From Planctomycetaceae bacterium (GTDB lineage Bacteria; Planctomycetota; Planctomycetia; Pirellulales; UBA1268): a DNA stretch of 64,000 bases. Of the stretch, positions 1 to 7,974 are shown in pieces (positions within the stretch are counted from its first letter, which is position 1; every line of letters begins with the position of its first letter). Where the stretch lies: NCBI GenBank assembly GCA_902629495.1, contig CACORA010000007.1:7501-71500 (forward strand), in the 5' to 3' direction. The notes below the pieces were generated by a model. That model saw only the letters and a program-made list of their open reading frames with translations, did no database searches and was not told where the DNA came from. The position numbers and the translations under genes were made by a program.

Positions 1-550
1 GGCTCGAGTGAAGGCATGGGATTGTGACATGCTGATGCGGAACATCAAGGCGCGTAGCATCCATTGCTACAAGTGCGTCTCGACTGGCAGCAATAATGCC
101 AATCTCAACATTTGAAGGTTGAGGAGTCTTATTGACGAAGCTGCTTGCATCTGTTGTGAGTTCGGATATTGGCTGAAGAAAACGACCAAGCAATGATGCT
201 GTGGCTGTTGCTATGAATGATCCTCGATTCGGCGGAGCCAACATGACAAAACGCCCAAGTTTCTTTGGATGATAGAGTGGTAGTGCGGCACGTGCGATAA
301 TGCATCCCATGCTGTGTGTCACCAGATGAACAGTCGTTACAGAACTGTCACAATCAATGTCTTCAAGGACGTCTGCAAACGCCTGAGCATGAACTGAAAC
401 ACTTGTCCTCCAGCTTTCATAGCCCCAGCATCGAGTGCGCCACCCAGAGTTTTCTAGTCGATGAGAGAGCCGGAGAAGCATCCATCGGTTTGCCATGAAA
501 CCATGCGTAAGCAGAACAAGTTCGCCAGATCGGCTCTTTTTCTTAAGCAT
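1..550 (-). CDS. Alpha/beta-hydrolase (lipase-like), truncated by window edge
   Basis: This is the N-terminal part of a serine hydrolase that runs off the left edge of the window. Translating the minus strand gives an oxyanion-loop motif LLTHGF near residue 15 and, about 75 residues later, the nucleophile elbow VTHSMG with the presumed catalytic Ser. A LAPPNRGS segment follows, as seen in class-2 lipase/PGAP1-like esterases. The Asp and His of the triad lie beyond the edge. The first in-frame ATG is at 548-550, which gives a start MLKKKSRSGEL. No strong ribosome binding site is visible, so an upstream start is possible. It sits about 30 bp downstream of the ferrochelatase gene on the same strand and may be co-transcribed. 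The substrate cannot be predicted. Confidence 0.72.
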   Translation of the reverse strand, partial: MLKKKSRSGELVLLTHGFMANRWMLLRLSHRLENSGWRTRCWGYESWRTSVSVHAQAFADVLEDIDCDSSVTTVHLVTHSMGCIIARAALPLYHPKKLGRFVMLAPPNRGSFIATATASLLGRFLQPISELTTDASSFVNKTPQPSNVEIGIIAASRDALVAMDATRLDVPHQHVTIPCLHSS

Positions 551-581
551 TGAAGCGAAGGCAAAACTCTCTGCAAATGAT

Positions 582-1628
582 TCAAGGTGCTGGAGACGAA
601 GAAGCCCGCCGACGAACCGGTGCGGGACAGCAGTCGAGGGGGCAAACGTCGTGGTTTGCTGGCAGATTGCCAATTGCGTTGCGGTCAGGGAGTTCCCAAG
701 CGCGTTCAGCAATCAGTTCACGAATCATTTCAATAAACTCTGGATCTGTCCCAACGGTTGCAGCGCGAGCCATCTCAACACCAAGTTCCTTGCATAGATC
801 CACAGCCTCGGTGTCGAGGTCGTATAAAACCTCCATGTGATCAGAGATGAATCCTATGGGGGCAATGACAACCTTCTGTCTATTTTGCTTCGATAGTTCC
901 TTGATGCGGTCACAGACATCAGGCTCGAGCCATGGCTGAGATGGGGGGCCACTTCTACTTTGATAGACTAACTGCCAGTCAGTTAGGTTTGCTTTTTCGG
1001 CAACCAGGCGAGATGCTTCAGTAAGTTGTGCAACGTACTTTGAAGTATCAGCCATCGATAATGGAATGCTATGGGCCGTAAACAGCACCGATGCCTTATT
1101 ATCACCGAGTTGATGAAGGGCACTTCGGACGTTTCGTGCCATTGGCTCCACGAATCCTGGATGATTGAAAAACACTCTAATCTTATCAACGACAGGAGCG
1201 TGTTCTCCAAGTGGGGCTAAAGCCGTTTCGATGTCTTCTCGATACTGGCGACATCCTGAGTAGCAACTAAAGCCACTTGTCACAAAGGCCAATATACGGC
1301 TTATTCCATCATCACGCATCTCTCGGAGGGTGTCGGAGAGCAGTGGATGCCAGTTTCTATTGCCCCAATACACAGGGATATTTGGACCATCTGTTTTCAA
1401 CTTTTTACGAATGGCGTCCAAGAGTTTTTTGTTTTGCTCATTGATCGGGCTTTTTCCACCGAAGTGATAGTAGTGCTCTGCAACCTCAAGCATTCGTTCT
1501 CGCGGAACATTACGACCGCGGAGGACATTTTCAAGAAATGGGATAACATCCTCTGGACCATCAGGGCCACCAAACGAGACAAGCAATACTGCATCGTACA
1601 GGGATGGTGTTGAAGATTTTTTGTTCAT
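582..1628 (-). CDS. hemH: Ferrochelatase (proto- or coproporphyrin type) with probable [2Fe-2S] ligands
   Basis: Inserts ferrous iron into a porphyrin at the end of haem synthesis. The family signature FTAHSIP carries the catalytic His, and the SDHMEVLYDLD region carries the partner Glu. The chosen start is the internal ATG (MNKKSST), giving 348 aa; a longer reading adds 13 unconserved residues. A Cys in SGCRQYRE and a C-terminal CPLDCC group match the four-Cys pattern known for [2Fe-2S] ferrochelatases (Mycobacterium, Caulobacter), so a cluster is likely. The overall look is closer to actinobacterial CpfC than to the E. coli enzyme, so the true substrate could be coproporphyrin III. hemC lies 17 kb away on the other strand. 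The short basic/Ser-rich C-tail is probably disordered. Confidence 0.93.
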   Translation of the reverse strand: MNKKSSTPSLYDAVLLVSFGGPDGPEDVIPFLENVLRGRNVPRERMLEVAEHYYHFGGKSPINEQNKKLLDAIRKKLKTDGPNIPVYWGNRNWHPLLSDTLREMRDDGISRILAFVTSGFSCYSGCRQYREDIETALAPLGEHAPVVDKIRVFFNHPGFVEPMARNVRSALHQLGDNKASVLFTAHSIPLSMADTSKYVAQLTEASRLVAEKANLTDWQLVYQSRSGPPSQPWLEPDVCDRIKELSKQNRQKVVIAPIGFISDHMEVLYDLDTEAVDLCKELGVEMARAATVGTDPEFIEMIRELIAERAWELPDRNAIGNLPANHDVCPLDCCPAPVRRRASSSPAP

Positions 1629-1721
1629 GCGGTTCTTTAGGAACAAAATGTGCAGATGAGAAAACAATGAGGCAGGTCATGATGATCTACCAACACATTG
1701 TAGCGGGTGAACCGTAGCAAA

Positions 1722-1794
1722 TGACCCCACGGGGATTCGAACCCCGGTTGCCGCCGTGAAAGGGCGATGTCCTAGGCCTCTAGACGATGGGGCC
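1722..1794 (-). tRNA. tRNA-Glu (anticodon TTC)
   Basis: The minus strand folds into a cloverleaf of 73 nt. The acceptor stem GGCCCCA pairs with TGGGGTC (one G-U pair), the anticodon loop is CTTTCAC with anticodon TTC, and the T arm contains GGTTCGAATCC. CCA is not encoded. It lies between hemH and csrA on the same strand. Confidence 0.95.
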
Positions 1795-1867
1795 GGCTAT
1801 TTGCGTGGCAGAATTTTATACCTTTCACAAAAATCGGGAAAGGCTTGCAGTGATTACAGGGAAGTTT

Positions 1868-2104
1868 TCATGGCTTCTCGGAAGCCGTAGATGCATGGTT
1901 GCCATCCGCAGGCGAGTTCTCAAACCGCCCATCCTCTGGCTCAGCCTCTACAATAGCATCAAAAATCTCTCTGCGATGGACAGGCACCTCCTTCGGGGCC
2001 TCCACGCCAAGTCGCACTTTGTCACCACGGATTTCTACCACCACGATCGTGATGTCGTTGTTGATAACAATGCGCTCATCTTTTTTTCGCGAGAGAACAA
2101 GCAT
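1868..2104 (-). CDS. csrA: Carbon storage regulator CsrA, copy 1
   Basis: RNA-binding translational regulator of 78 aa. The N-terminus MLVLSRKKDERIVI and the segment VRLGVEAPKEVPVHRREI are diagnostic of CsrA; the RNA-contacting Arg and the VPVHR motif are intact. The start is the ATG at 2102-2104, preceded by an AAGGAAGG ribosome binding site. A longer reading adds 10 residues not found in the family. The C-tail after about residue 60 (acidic, then Ser/Asn/His-rich) is longer than in E. coli CsrA. It is divergent from the nuo genes, and its upstream region carries a tandem repeat with an internal palindrome. A second csrA lies at 15776-16033. Confidence 0.95.
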   Translation of the reverse strand: MLVLSRKKDERIVINNDITIVVVEIRGDKVRLGVEAPKEVPVHRREIFDAIVEAEPEDGRFENSPADGNHASTASEKP

Positions 2105-2172
2105 CTGACCTTCCTTGGCGACCCCAGCGCACAAAGCGACTCAGGCTCACTAAAACACCCCTAACTATATAT

Positions 2173-2228
2173 TACCGAAATTTTTTGGTCAAGCACATCG
2201 TACCAAAATTTTTTGGTCAAGCACATCG
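2173..2228. repeat. Two tandem 28-bp direct repeats with an internal palindrome
   Basis: Positions 2173-2200 and 2201-2228 are identical except for one base (G/A at the fifth base). Each unit contains an A/T-rich inverted repeat; in the second copy ACCAAAATTTTTTGGT (2202-2217) is perfectly self-complementary. The pair sits about 70 bp upstream of the csrA start and about 375 bp upstream of nuoI. The arrangement suggests a duplicated operator or a promoter-proximal protein site rather than a terminator, because the stems are not GC-rich. Confidence 0.8.
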
Positions 2229-2603
2229 CTTTTTTGCTTTATTTCGGGGTAAAAGTAAGGAATTAGTGTTCTGATTGTGCAAAGTGTGCAAGTAGATGCG
2301 TGTCTTCAGAGCGGAGAACAGCCGTATTTATCTCAAGCCAAGCGCCAAGCCATGAAATGGCGTTTTCCGGAACATCGACAGGCGGTCATCCAGAATCAGA
2401 AATTTGTAGATGTGAACAAGCGTTTGAAAGGATCAAAATCGCAAGGGATTTGGATATCAGTTTTTCCCTGTACTTGGATTCTCTGGTAAGTTGTCTACAT
2501 TCCACCCTTGTTGCATGTCATGGTGGATCTATACTCGGGAGAGGATTTTTTTGCATGCCATCGTGCAGCAGTGGCATAAGCGGTCGTTCTTTTTGGAGAA
2601 GTC
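2229..2603. other. Intergenic region upstream of the nuo train
   Basis: About 375 bp separates the tandem repeat from nuoI. The short open frames here (for example 2277-2489) show no recognisable domain. The region presumably contains the nuo promoter, but I could not identify convincing -35/-10 boxes. A weak hairpin with CGCCA/TGGCG arms followed by TTTT occurs near 2341-2365. Confidence 0.4.
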
Positions 2604-3131
2604 ATGCGGGTTTGGTTTCGTAACCTTTTTGCAGCCATCGGTACGGTTCTTCAAGGCATGCTTGTAACCTTGCGTATTTTTCGGAACACGTACGATCCAA
2701 ATCGAAGAACATTTACTGAGCATTTTGAGTATCCAGAGTTGCCAGCCCCTGTAGCTGCTCGCTACCGAGGTTTTCATCGATACGATCTCACGACATGCAT
2801 TGCTTGTGATCAGTGTGCCAAAGCCTGTCCTGTCGATTGCATTTACATTGGTAAAGAGCGGGTTGAAAAGGGGAAGGGATACTATGTGAGTGGTTTTACC
2901 ATCGACTACTCAAAGTGCATGTTTTGTGCCCTGTGTGTTGAGCCGTGTCCTGTTGATTGTATTTTTATGGGATCGACTCTCGATCTCTCCTGCTACAGTC
3001 GAGATGGAACGATGGTGGACTTTGCTCGTTTGCCTGTTGATGTCGGTTGGGGCCGATCGACTCTTAATCCAACTGCTGTGGCTGCATCGAAGGTCATCGT
3101 TGATCCTGTGCATGGCGGCCCCAATCAATAG
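2604..3131 (+). CDS. nuoI: NADH-quinone oxidoreductase subunit I
   Basis: Peripheral-arm ferredoxin subunit carrying clusters N6a and N6b of complex I. At 175 aa it has two 4Fe-4S motifs: CIACDQCAKACP (Cys65, 68, 71, 75) and CMFCALCVEPCP (Cys105, 108, 111, 115). The C-terminus is long and ends PVHGGPNQ. It is the first gene of the train, 20 bp before nuoA. This is unusual, because nuoI normally lies between nuoH and nuoJ, a position that is empty here. It could serve as the link to whatever NuoB is supplied from elsewhere. Confidence 0.95.
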   Translation: MRVWFRNLFAAIGTVLQGMLVTLRIFRNTYDPNRRTFTEHFEYPELPAPVAARYRGFHRYDLTTCIACDQCAKACPVDCIYIGKERVEKGKGYYVSGFTIDYSKCMFCALCVEPCPVDCIFMGSTLDLSCYSRDGTMVDFARLPVDVGWGRSTLNPTAVAASKVIVDPVHGGPNQ

Positions 3132-3151
3132 GTCCAAGAGAAGTACTTTCT

Positions 3152-3799
3152 ATGACTGATCCTGTGTTGCTTGCTGGTTATGTTGCTCTCTTCGTGACGA
3201 TTGGTGGTGTGTTTCTTGCCTTAAACTTGATCGTAGGGTGGCTGGTTCGTCCGACTGCACCAAATACCGAAAAACTTGAGGTCTATGAGTGTGGAGAACC
3301 AGCGATTGGTTCGAGCTTCGTTCAATTTGATCTTCGTTTTTACGTAGTTGCCTTGCTGTTCATTATTTTTGACGTGGAAGTTGCCTTGTTTTTTCCGTGG
3401 GCAACTGTTTTTGGGAAGGCCACACAGTTGGCTGATCCTGTTGTGGCAAGTGTTGAAGTTGATGGAACGTCACTGACGCCGACTGTTGCTGGGGTATTTC
3501 GCGAACTTGGAGTGCAATCTCCTTCAGTTCCAGATTTACAGCCAACACGAAACGAGGCACTGTTTATCGAACAAAGTCGAGGAGATATGCCAGCGAGTCA
3601 GGCCGTTGGTCAATGGGCTGTCGCGAAGACTGGGCGAATGCTTGCTCGTACTGCTGTGGTTGACATGTCTGTCTTTTTTGCTGTTTTGCTGACGGGTTTT
3701 GCATACGTCTGGTATCGAGGAGATCTTGATTGGGTGCGAGCCGTATCGCCTCCGCGGGCTGAGCCAGGAAAACTGCCGGTGGAAAGGGGTGTGGTATGA
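3152..3799 (+). CDS. nuoA: NADH-quinone oxidoreductase subunit A, with enlarged TM2-TM3 loop
   Basis: Membrane subunit beside the quinone tunnel. The conserved YECGEP (residues 45-50) in loop 1 and the [12 protein letters not shown] block of TM2 (73-84) identify it. Three membrane segments are visible at about 8-32, 60-84 and 166-188. At 215 aa it is much longer than usual NuoA (about 120-150 aa), because roughly 75 hydrophilic residues (about 90-165) are inserted between TM2 and TM3. It overlaps nuoC by ATGA. nuoB, which normally follows nuoA, is missing. Confidence 0.92.
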   Translation: MTDPVLLAGYVALFVTIGGVFLALNLIVGWLVRPTAPNTEKLEVYECGEPAIGSSFVQFDLRFYVVALLFIIFDVEVALFFPWATVFGKATQLADPVVASVEVDGTSLTPTVAGVFRELGVQSPSVPDLQPTRNEALFIEQSRGDMPASQAVGQWAVAKTGRMLARTAVVDMSVFFAVLLTGFAYVWYRGDLDWVRAVSPPRAEPGKLPVERGVV

Positions 3800-4335
3800 G
3801 TAGTACACAAGGTGCCGCTTTTCTCGAGCAGTTGCAGGCCGCCATTCCGGATGGGGTTGTCGGTCAAAATCTTGATGCAATTGACCCTTGGGTTGAAGTA
3901 TCTGCTGATGGACTGTTGGCAGTATGTCGTTGGCTTAAGGATCAAAGTCCCGTTCCATTCGATTCAGTACAGTGCATTACGGCAGTGGATTGGTTTCAGC
4001 CTGATCCAAAGAAGGCTGCAAAAGTGTCGTGGGATCCTCACGTTGAACTGGTGTATCACCTCTGGAGTACAGTCGCGAAAGTGAGCCTTGTTCTTAAAGT
4101 GAATGTGCCGCGATGGAAGGACGATGTTGCCGGGCGACTTCCTGAGGTTCCAAGTGTTGCGTGCGTATGGCGTGGTGCAGACTGGCACGAACGAGAGGTC
4201 TTTGATCTGTCTGGCGTCCGGTTTGTTGGGCATCCGGATCTTCGGAGAATCCTCTGCCCTGAGGATTGGGAGGGCTATCCTCTCCGGAAAGACTATGAGA
4301 TGCCGCTTGAGTATCATGGAATTCGGGGGAGGTAG
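3796..4335 (+). CDS. nuoC: NADH-quinone oxidoreductase subunit C
   Basis: Peripheral 30-kDa-type subunit of complex I, 179 aa. The family signature is near the C-terminus: [14 protein letters not shown] followed by GHPDLRRIL and [11 protein letters not shown]. The start codon overlaps the nuoA stop (ATGA), indicating translational coupling, and nuoD follows after 6 bp. It is not fused to NuoD, unlike the E. coli protein, and no NuoB-like Cys cluster is present in it. Confidence 0.94.
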   Translation: MSSTQGAAFLEQLQAAIPDGVVGQNLDAIDPWVEVSADGLLAVCRWLKDQSPVPFDSVQCITAVDWFQPDPKKAAKVSWDPHVELVYHLWSTVAKVSLVLKVNVPRWKDDVAGRLPEVPSVACVWRGADWHEREVFDLSGVRFVGHPDLRRILCPEDWEGYPLRKDYEMPLEYHGIRGR

Positions 4336-4341
4336 TCGACG

Positions 4342-5547
4342 ATGTCACAGGTTGCCGATGATCCAAGGATTATTGAGTTTGATGTGCGAACAGATGAAAT
4401 GCTGGTCAATATGGGCCCGCAGCATCCAAGTACACATGGCGTGTTGAGGCTTGTGCTTCGCACGGATGGTGAAGTTGTTTCTGAGCTTGAGCCGCACATT
4501 GGATACCTTCATCGAAGTGCCGAAAAGATCGGCGAAAATGTCTCTGCTCGTCAGTGGATACCCTACACCGATAGGATGGATTATCTGGCAGCAATGAACA
4601 TGAATCTTGGATGGGCATTAGCGGTTGAAAAGTTGATGAAATATGAGGTGAGTGAGAGGGCTCGCCACTTAAGAGTTCTCATCTCCGAGATGAACCGTAT
4701 CGCAAGCCATCTTGTTGGAATGGGTGCGTACGGACTAGACCTTGGCACGTTCAGTCCGTTTCTTTATGCATTTCGAGAGCGTGAAAAAATACTTGATCTT
4801 TTTGAGGAAGCATGTGGTGCGCGTCTCACGTACAGTTACATAACGCTAGGGGGCCTTACGGCTGATCTGCCTCCAGGCTGGTTGGCTAAATGTGAAGCGT
4901 TTCTTGATCAATTCGAGCCGGTGATACAGGAGTATCACACACTCCTGACAACAAACGCCATTTTTGTACAACGAACGGCTGGTATTGGTGTCATGTCAAG
5001 AGAAATGGCAATTGACTACGGCACGTCTGGTCCTGTGCTTCGAGGGAGTGGAGTTGATCTGGATCTTCGTCGGGACGGTGAGAGTATCTACACTGCAATG
5101 TATGATGGGTATGCCTTTGAAGTTGCCGTTATGAAAGACGGGCATTATCCAAGAGATCATCAGTACCCTCCGGTGCCAGCGGACGCGGTTTTGGGAGATT
5201 GTTGGCATCGATTTTTTGTTCGTATGCTTGAGGTTGTGCAGTCGATGGATCTGGTTCGTCAGGCAATCGATCGCTACTCACAGTGTAAAAATCCTTTGGG
5301 TGAACCGCTCAAAGTGGCTGAAAAGATTCCGGCGGGTGATGTTTATCTTGAAACGGAAGCCCCAAAGGGGCAGATGGGTTTTTATGTGGTCGGTGATGGC
5401 TCGGCTATTCCGTGGCGAGCGCGAGCTCGATCAAGTGCATTTTCGAATCTTTCGGTGGTCCACGAACTCTGCCGTGGATGCCTTATCGCGGATGTTCCTG
5501 CGGTTGTCGGAAGCCTTGATGTCGTGATGGGAGAGATCGATCGCTAG
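4342..5547 (+). CDS. nuoD: NADH-quinone oxidoreductase subunit D
   Basis: 49-kDa subunit that forms the quinone-binding site together with NuoB and is homologous to the hydrogenase large subunit. At 401 aa it is of normal length. NMGPQHPSTHGVLR near the N-terminus contains the quinone-pocket His. The GYLHRSAEKI, SEMNRIASHL and PKGQMGFYVVGDG blocks are all intact. The hydrogenase-type Cys ligands are absent, as expected. The gene is followed by a 106-bp gap containing a hairpin. Confidence 0.96.
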   Translation: MSQVADDPRIIEFDVRTDEMLVNMGPQHPSTHGVLRLVLRTDGEVVSELEPHIGYLHRSAEKIGENVSARQWIPYTDRMDYLAAMNMNLGWALAVEKLMKYEVSERARHLRVLISEMNRIASHLVGMGAYGLDLGTFSPFLYAFREREKILDLFEEACGARLTYSYITLGGLTADLPPGWLAKCEAFLDQFEPVIQEYHTLLTTNAIFVQRTAGIGVMSREMAIDYGTSGPVLRGSGVDLDLRRDGESIYTAMYDGYAFEVAVMKDGHYPRDHQYPPVPADAVLGDCWHRFFVRMLEVVQSMDLVRQAIDRYSQCKNPLGEPLKVAEKIPAGDVYLETEAPKGQMGFYVVGDGSAIPWRARARSSAFSNLSVVHELCRGCLIADVPAVVGSLDVVMGEIDR

Positions 5548-5601
5548 TGTTCCTCGCGTATGGCGGGCTGGGTACTTGTGAAACGTGGATTGGTAGGTCA
5601 A

Positions 5602-5625
5602 ACTTCGTGAGATTTTTCACGAAGT
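5602..5625 (+). promoter_or_regulatory. Hairpin between nuoD and nuoH
   Basis: A perfect 9-bp inverted repeat ACTTCGTGA/TCACGAAGT has a 6-base loop (GATTTT). It is followed by CTGTTTTTGC, a short T-rich stretch. It lies in the only large gap inside the first part of the nuo train and ends 28 bp before nuoH. It could be an attenuator, an RNA-processing or stability element, or an operator. Confidence 0.55.
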
Positions 5626-5653
5626 CTGTTTTTGCTCGGGAACGACGTGTTAG

Positions 5654-6853
5654 ATGGTTGGATTTCTGATCAATTCAGTCGGGTTGCCTCCATGGCTGGC
5701 ATGGACTGTCATGGCTGGTGTTTCGGCATTTCTTATTCTCAATGTCATCGCTGGAGGTGCGCTTGTCTTTATCTGGGCAGAGCGAAAAATTGCTGCGCGG
5801 ATTCAGGACCGGTTGGGGCCTACTCGCACAGGTGGTCGATTTGGCTGGCTGCAATCTCTTGCTGATGGGATAAAACTTCTTGCCAAAGAAGACCTGATGC
5901 CTGACGGCGCTGATCCGCTGCTGTTTCGAATAGCACCATATGTCAGTTTTTGCGCTTCGTTTTGCGCCTTTATTGCGTTGCCTTTTGCCTTTGACTTTGT
6001 TGGTCTCCGTTTGAACGTGGCGGTCTTTTTTGTTGTAGCAGTACTAGGCCTTGAGGTGTTCGGTGTAATTATCGCTGGGTATGCCTCTGCCTCAAAATGG
6101 TCTCTCTTCGGTGCAATGCGGGAGGCAGCTCAGGTTGTCAGTTACGAAGTGCCACTTGGAATGTGTGTTGTTGTGCCGGTCATGCTTGCTGGCAGTATGG
6201 ATTTGGTAACAATCAGCGAAAAGCAATCAGGTTGGCTTACGAACTGGTTTGTTTTTCATGACCCCTTTACGTTTGTCATTTTCTGGGTGTATGTGACGTG
6301 TGCTGTCGCAAGTGTGAACCGAGCTCCTTTCGACCTGGCTGAGGCCGAGAGTGAATTGGTGGCGGGTTTTCATACTGAGTATTCAGGGCTCCGGTGGAGT
6401 TTCTTTTTCATGGCGGAATATGGTTCTATGTTCCTTGTGAGTGCTCTTGCCGCCGTACTCTTCTTGGGAGGATGGAATGGTCCAATTCCAGTAGCGTCTC
6501 TTTTGGGCTGGAGTGAAGGCACAAGTGACTCCGTGGGGTACATTGTTCGATTGCTGGGGATGTTCAACCTTCTTGGAAAAGCAACTGTTGGTGTGTTGTT
6601 GATGATGTGGATTCGTTGGACGTTGCCCCGTCTTCGTATTGATCAAGTCATGACGACCTGTTTGAAGTATTGTACGCCGATTGCAGCGGTGATGTTTGCT
6701 GGTGCTATGGTCTGGCAACTTGCTCTGCCGGGAGGTCTTATCGCTGATAGATCGCAAACGAAAGTCGGTGTTCGCGAGGGTTGGCTTCAGGAGGAATATT
6801 CTCCTCCTGATGAATCTGCACCTGATGTTGTGATGAAGGGGGGCAGAAAATGA
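5654..6853 (+). CDS. nuoH: NADH-quinone oxidoreductase subunit H
   Basis: Membrane subunit forming the entrance to the quinone chamber, 399 aa with about eight membrane segments. Recognisable blocks are WAERKIAARIQDRLGP, ADGIKLLAKED and NRAPFDLAEAESELVAGF. The C-terminus carries a hydrophilic tail of about 45 residues after the last membrane segment, longer than in E. coli. It overlaps nuoJ by ATGA. In most operons nuoI would follow, but here nuoI has moved to the head of the train. Confidence 0.95.
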   Translation: MVGFLINSVGLPPWLAWTVMAGVSAFLILNVIAGGALVFIWAERKIAARIQDRLGPTRTGGRFGWLQSLADGIKLLAKEDLMPDGADPLLFRIAPYVSFCASFCAFIALPFAFDFVGLRLNVAVFFVVAVLGLEVFGVIIAGYASASKWSLFGAMREAAQVVSYEVPLGMCVVVPVMLAGSMDLVTISEKQSGWLTNWFVFHDPFTFVIFWVYVTCAVASVNRAPFDLAEAESELVAGFHTEYSGLRWSFFFMAEYGSMFLVSALAAVLFLGGWNGPIPVASLLGWSEGTSDSVGYIVRLLGMFNLLGKATVGVLLMMWIRWTLPRLRIDQVMTTCLKYCTPIAAVMFAGAMVWQLALPGGLIADRSQTKVGVREGWLQEEYSPPDESAPDVVMKGGRK

Positions 6854-7584
6854 GTTCTGTGTGCCCGAGCGCCCTATTCATTCTTTCGCCAGCAGTCTTC
6901 GCACTGATTAACTGGCATACGATATTTTTTTTCGTGTTTGCTGCACTTGCCTGTGGTTTCGCTATTGCGGTAGCAGTTGCTGATAATGTTGTTCGTATGG
7001 CGTTGTATCTTGTGCTATCGCTTGGGTCCACGGCAGGTCTTTTCTTTTTGGCGGGTGCGGAATTTGTCGGTTCCATGCAGTTAATGATTTACGTAGGTGG
7101 AACGCTTGTTCTTTTAGTTTTTGGGGTCATGCTGACCGCCCAGTCTCCGTTCGTAACGATGCGATCTTCAGTGAAGGATCGAGTGCTTGCCGGAGTTGCA
7201 GCGTTTGCACTCCTCGGCATACTTTTGCAAGCAGCCGTTTCTGTTGAGTCATGGAGAGAGCCAGCCGCTGGTCTGGTTGAGCAGCCTGCAGCAACGCCGC
7301 TTGGTATGGCTTTGGTTGGAGTTCGAGTTGATGATGCTCCAGAGAATTCTCCTGTGGGTGCCGTGCGAAGTGGATACCTTCTTCCTTTCGAAATAGTATC
7401 TGTACACCTCCTTGTTGTGCTTATTGGGGCAGCCTATCTTGCTCGAGCAAAGCGTCGCAAGACGCCACGTTTGATTGAGGTGGCTGCATCGGTAGAGCCT
7501 CCTGCATCTGTGGCGGAGCATCAGGCAAAAGGCCTCCAGGAATCTCGTGGTGCATCTTCAGTGCTGACTGGGGGTGGTGCGTGA
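6850..7584 (+). CDS. nuoJ: NADH-quinone oxidoreductase subunit J
   Basis: Membrane-arm subunit with the pi-bulge TM3 helix involved in coupling. At 244 aa it is longer than the usual 165-185 aa because of a hydrophilic tail (about residues 200-244). Diagnostic parts are the early VRMALYLVLSLGSTAGLFFLAG region (about residues 54-75) and VGGTLVLLVFGVML. It overlaps nuoH (ATGA) and nuoK (GTGA), so translation is coupled. Confidence 0.92.
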   Translation: MSSVCPSALFILSPAVFALINWHTIFFFVFAALACGFAIAVAVADNVVRMALYLVLSLGSTAGLFFLAGAEFVGSMQLMIYVGGTLVLLVFGVMLTAQSPFVTMRSSVKDRVLAGVAAFALLGILLQAAVSVESWREPAAGLVEQPAATPLGMALVGVRVDDAPENSPVGAVRSGYLLPFEIVSVHLLVVLIGAAYLARAKRRKTPRLIEVAASVEPPASVAEHQAKGLQESRGASSVLTGGGA

Positions 7585-7952
7585 GTGGCTTTTCTCTGCT
7601 CCCTTTTGCAAGTTTTCTGAGTGAACCAGTAAGTGTCATGCACTATCTGGTGGTTGGGGCTATCCTCTTTGTTTCAGGTGTTGTGTGTATGGCAACAAAG
7701 CGGAATGCTCTTGGTGTACTCATGGGGATCGAGCTTGTTCTGAATGGAGCCAATGTTAATTTTGTGGCCTTTGCATCACCGTGGCTAAGCGGAAAAGCGG
7801 CGATGTCCCTCGGGCTTGATGGTCAGGTTATTGCATTGTTTGTCATTTTGCTGGCAGCTGCTGAGGCAGCAGTTGCCTTGGCGATCACTCTTAACTTTTA
7901 TAACAACCATTCTACGGTTGACGTTGACCGGGCTGACGATCTCAAGGGCTAG
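7581..7952 (+). CDS. nuoK: NADH-quinone oxidoreductase subunit K
   Basis: Small three-helix proton-channel subunit. The NALGVLMGIELVLNGANVNF segment carries the conserved TM2 Glu, and the LLAAAEAAVALAI segment carries the TM3 Glu. A GTG start overlapping nuoJ (GTGA) gives 123 aa. An internal ATG at 7638 would give about 104 aa, nearer the family's usual 100. The coupling overlap favours the GTG, but the ATG cannot be excluded. Confidence 0.93.
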   Translation: MSGFSLLPFASFLSEPVSVMHYLVVGAILFVSGVVCMATKRNALGVLMGIELVLNGANVNFVAFASPWLSGKAAMSLGLDGQVIALFVILLAAAEAAVALAITLNFYNNHSTVDVDRADDLKG

Positions 7953-7974
7953 TTTTTATTCAGCTATTTTTACT

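Noticed and set aside
2277..2623. Two short frames before nuoI
   Set aside because: No recognisable domain or good start signal; more likely non-coding leader of the nuo train.
3796..5547. Possible NuoB fusion in nuoC or nuoD
   Set aside because: Neither protein has the NuoB Cys pattern; both are normal in length.
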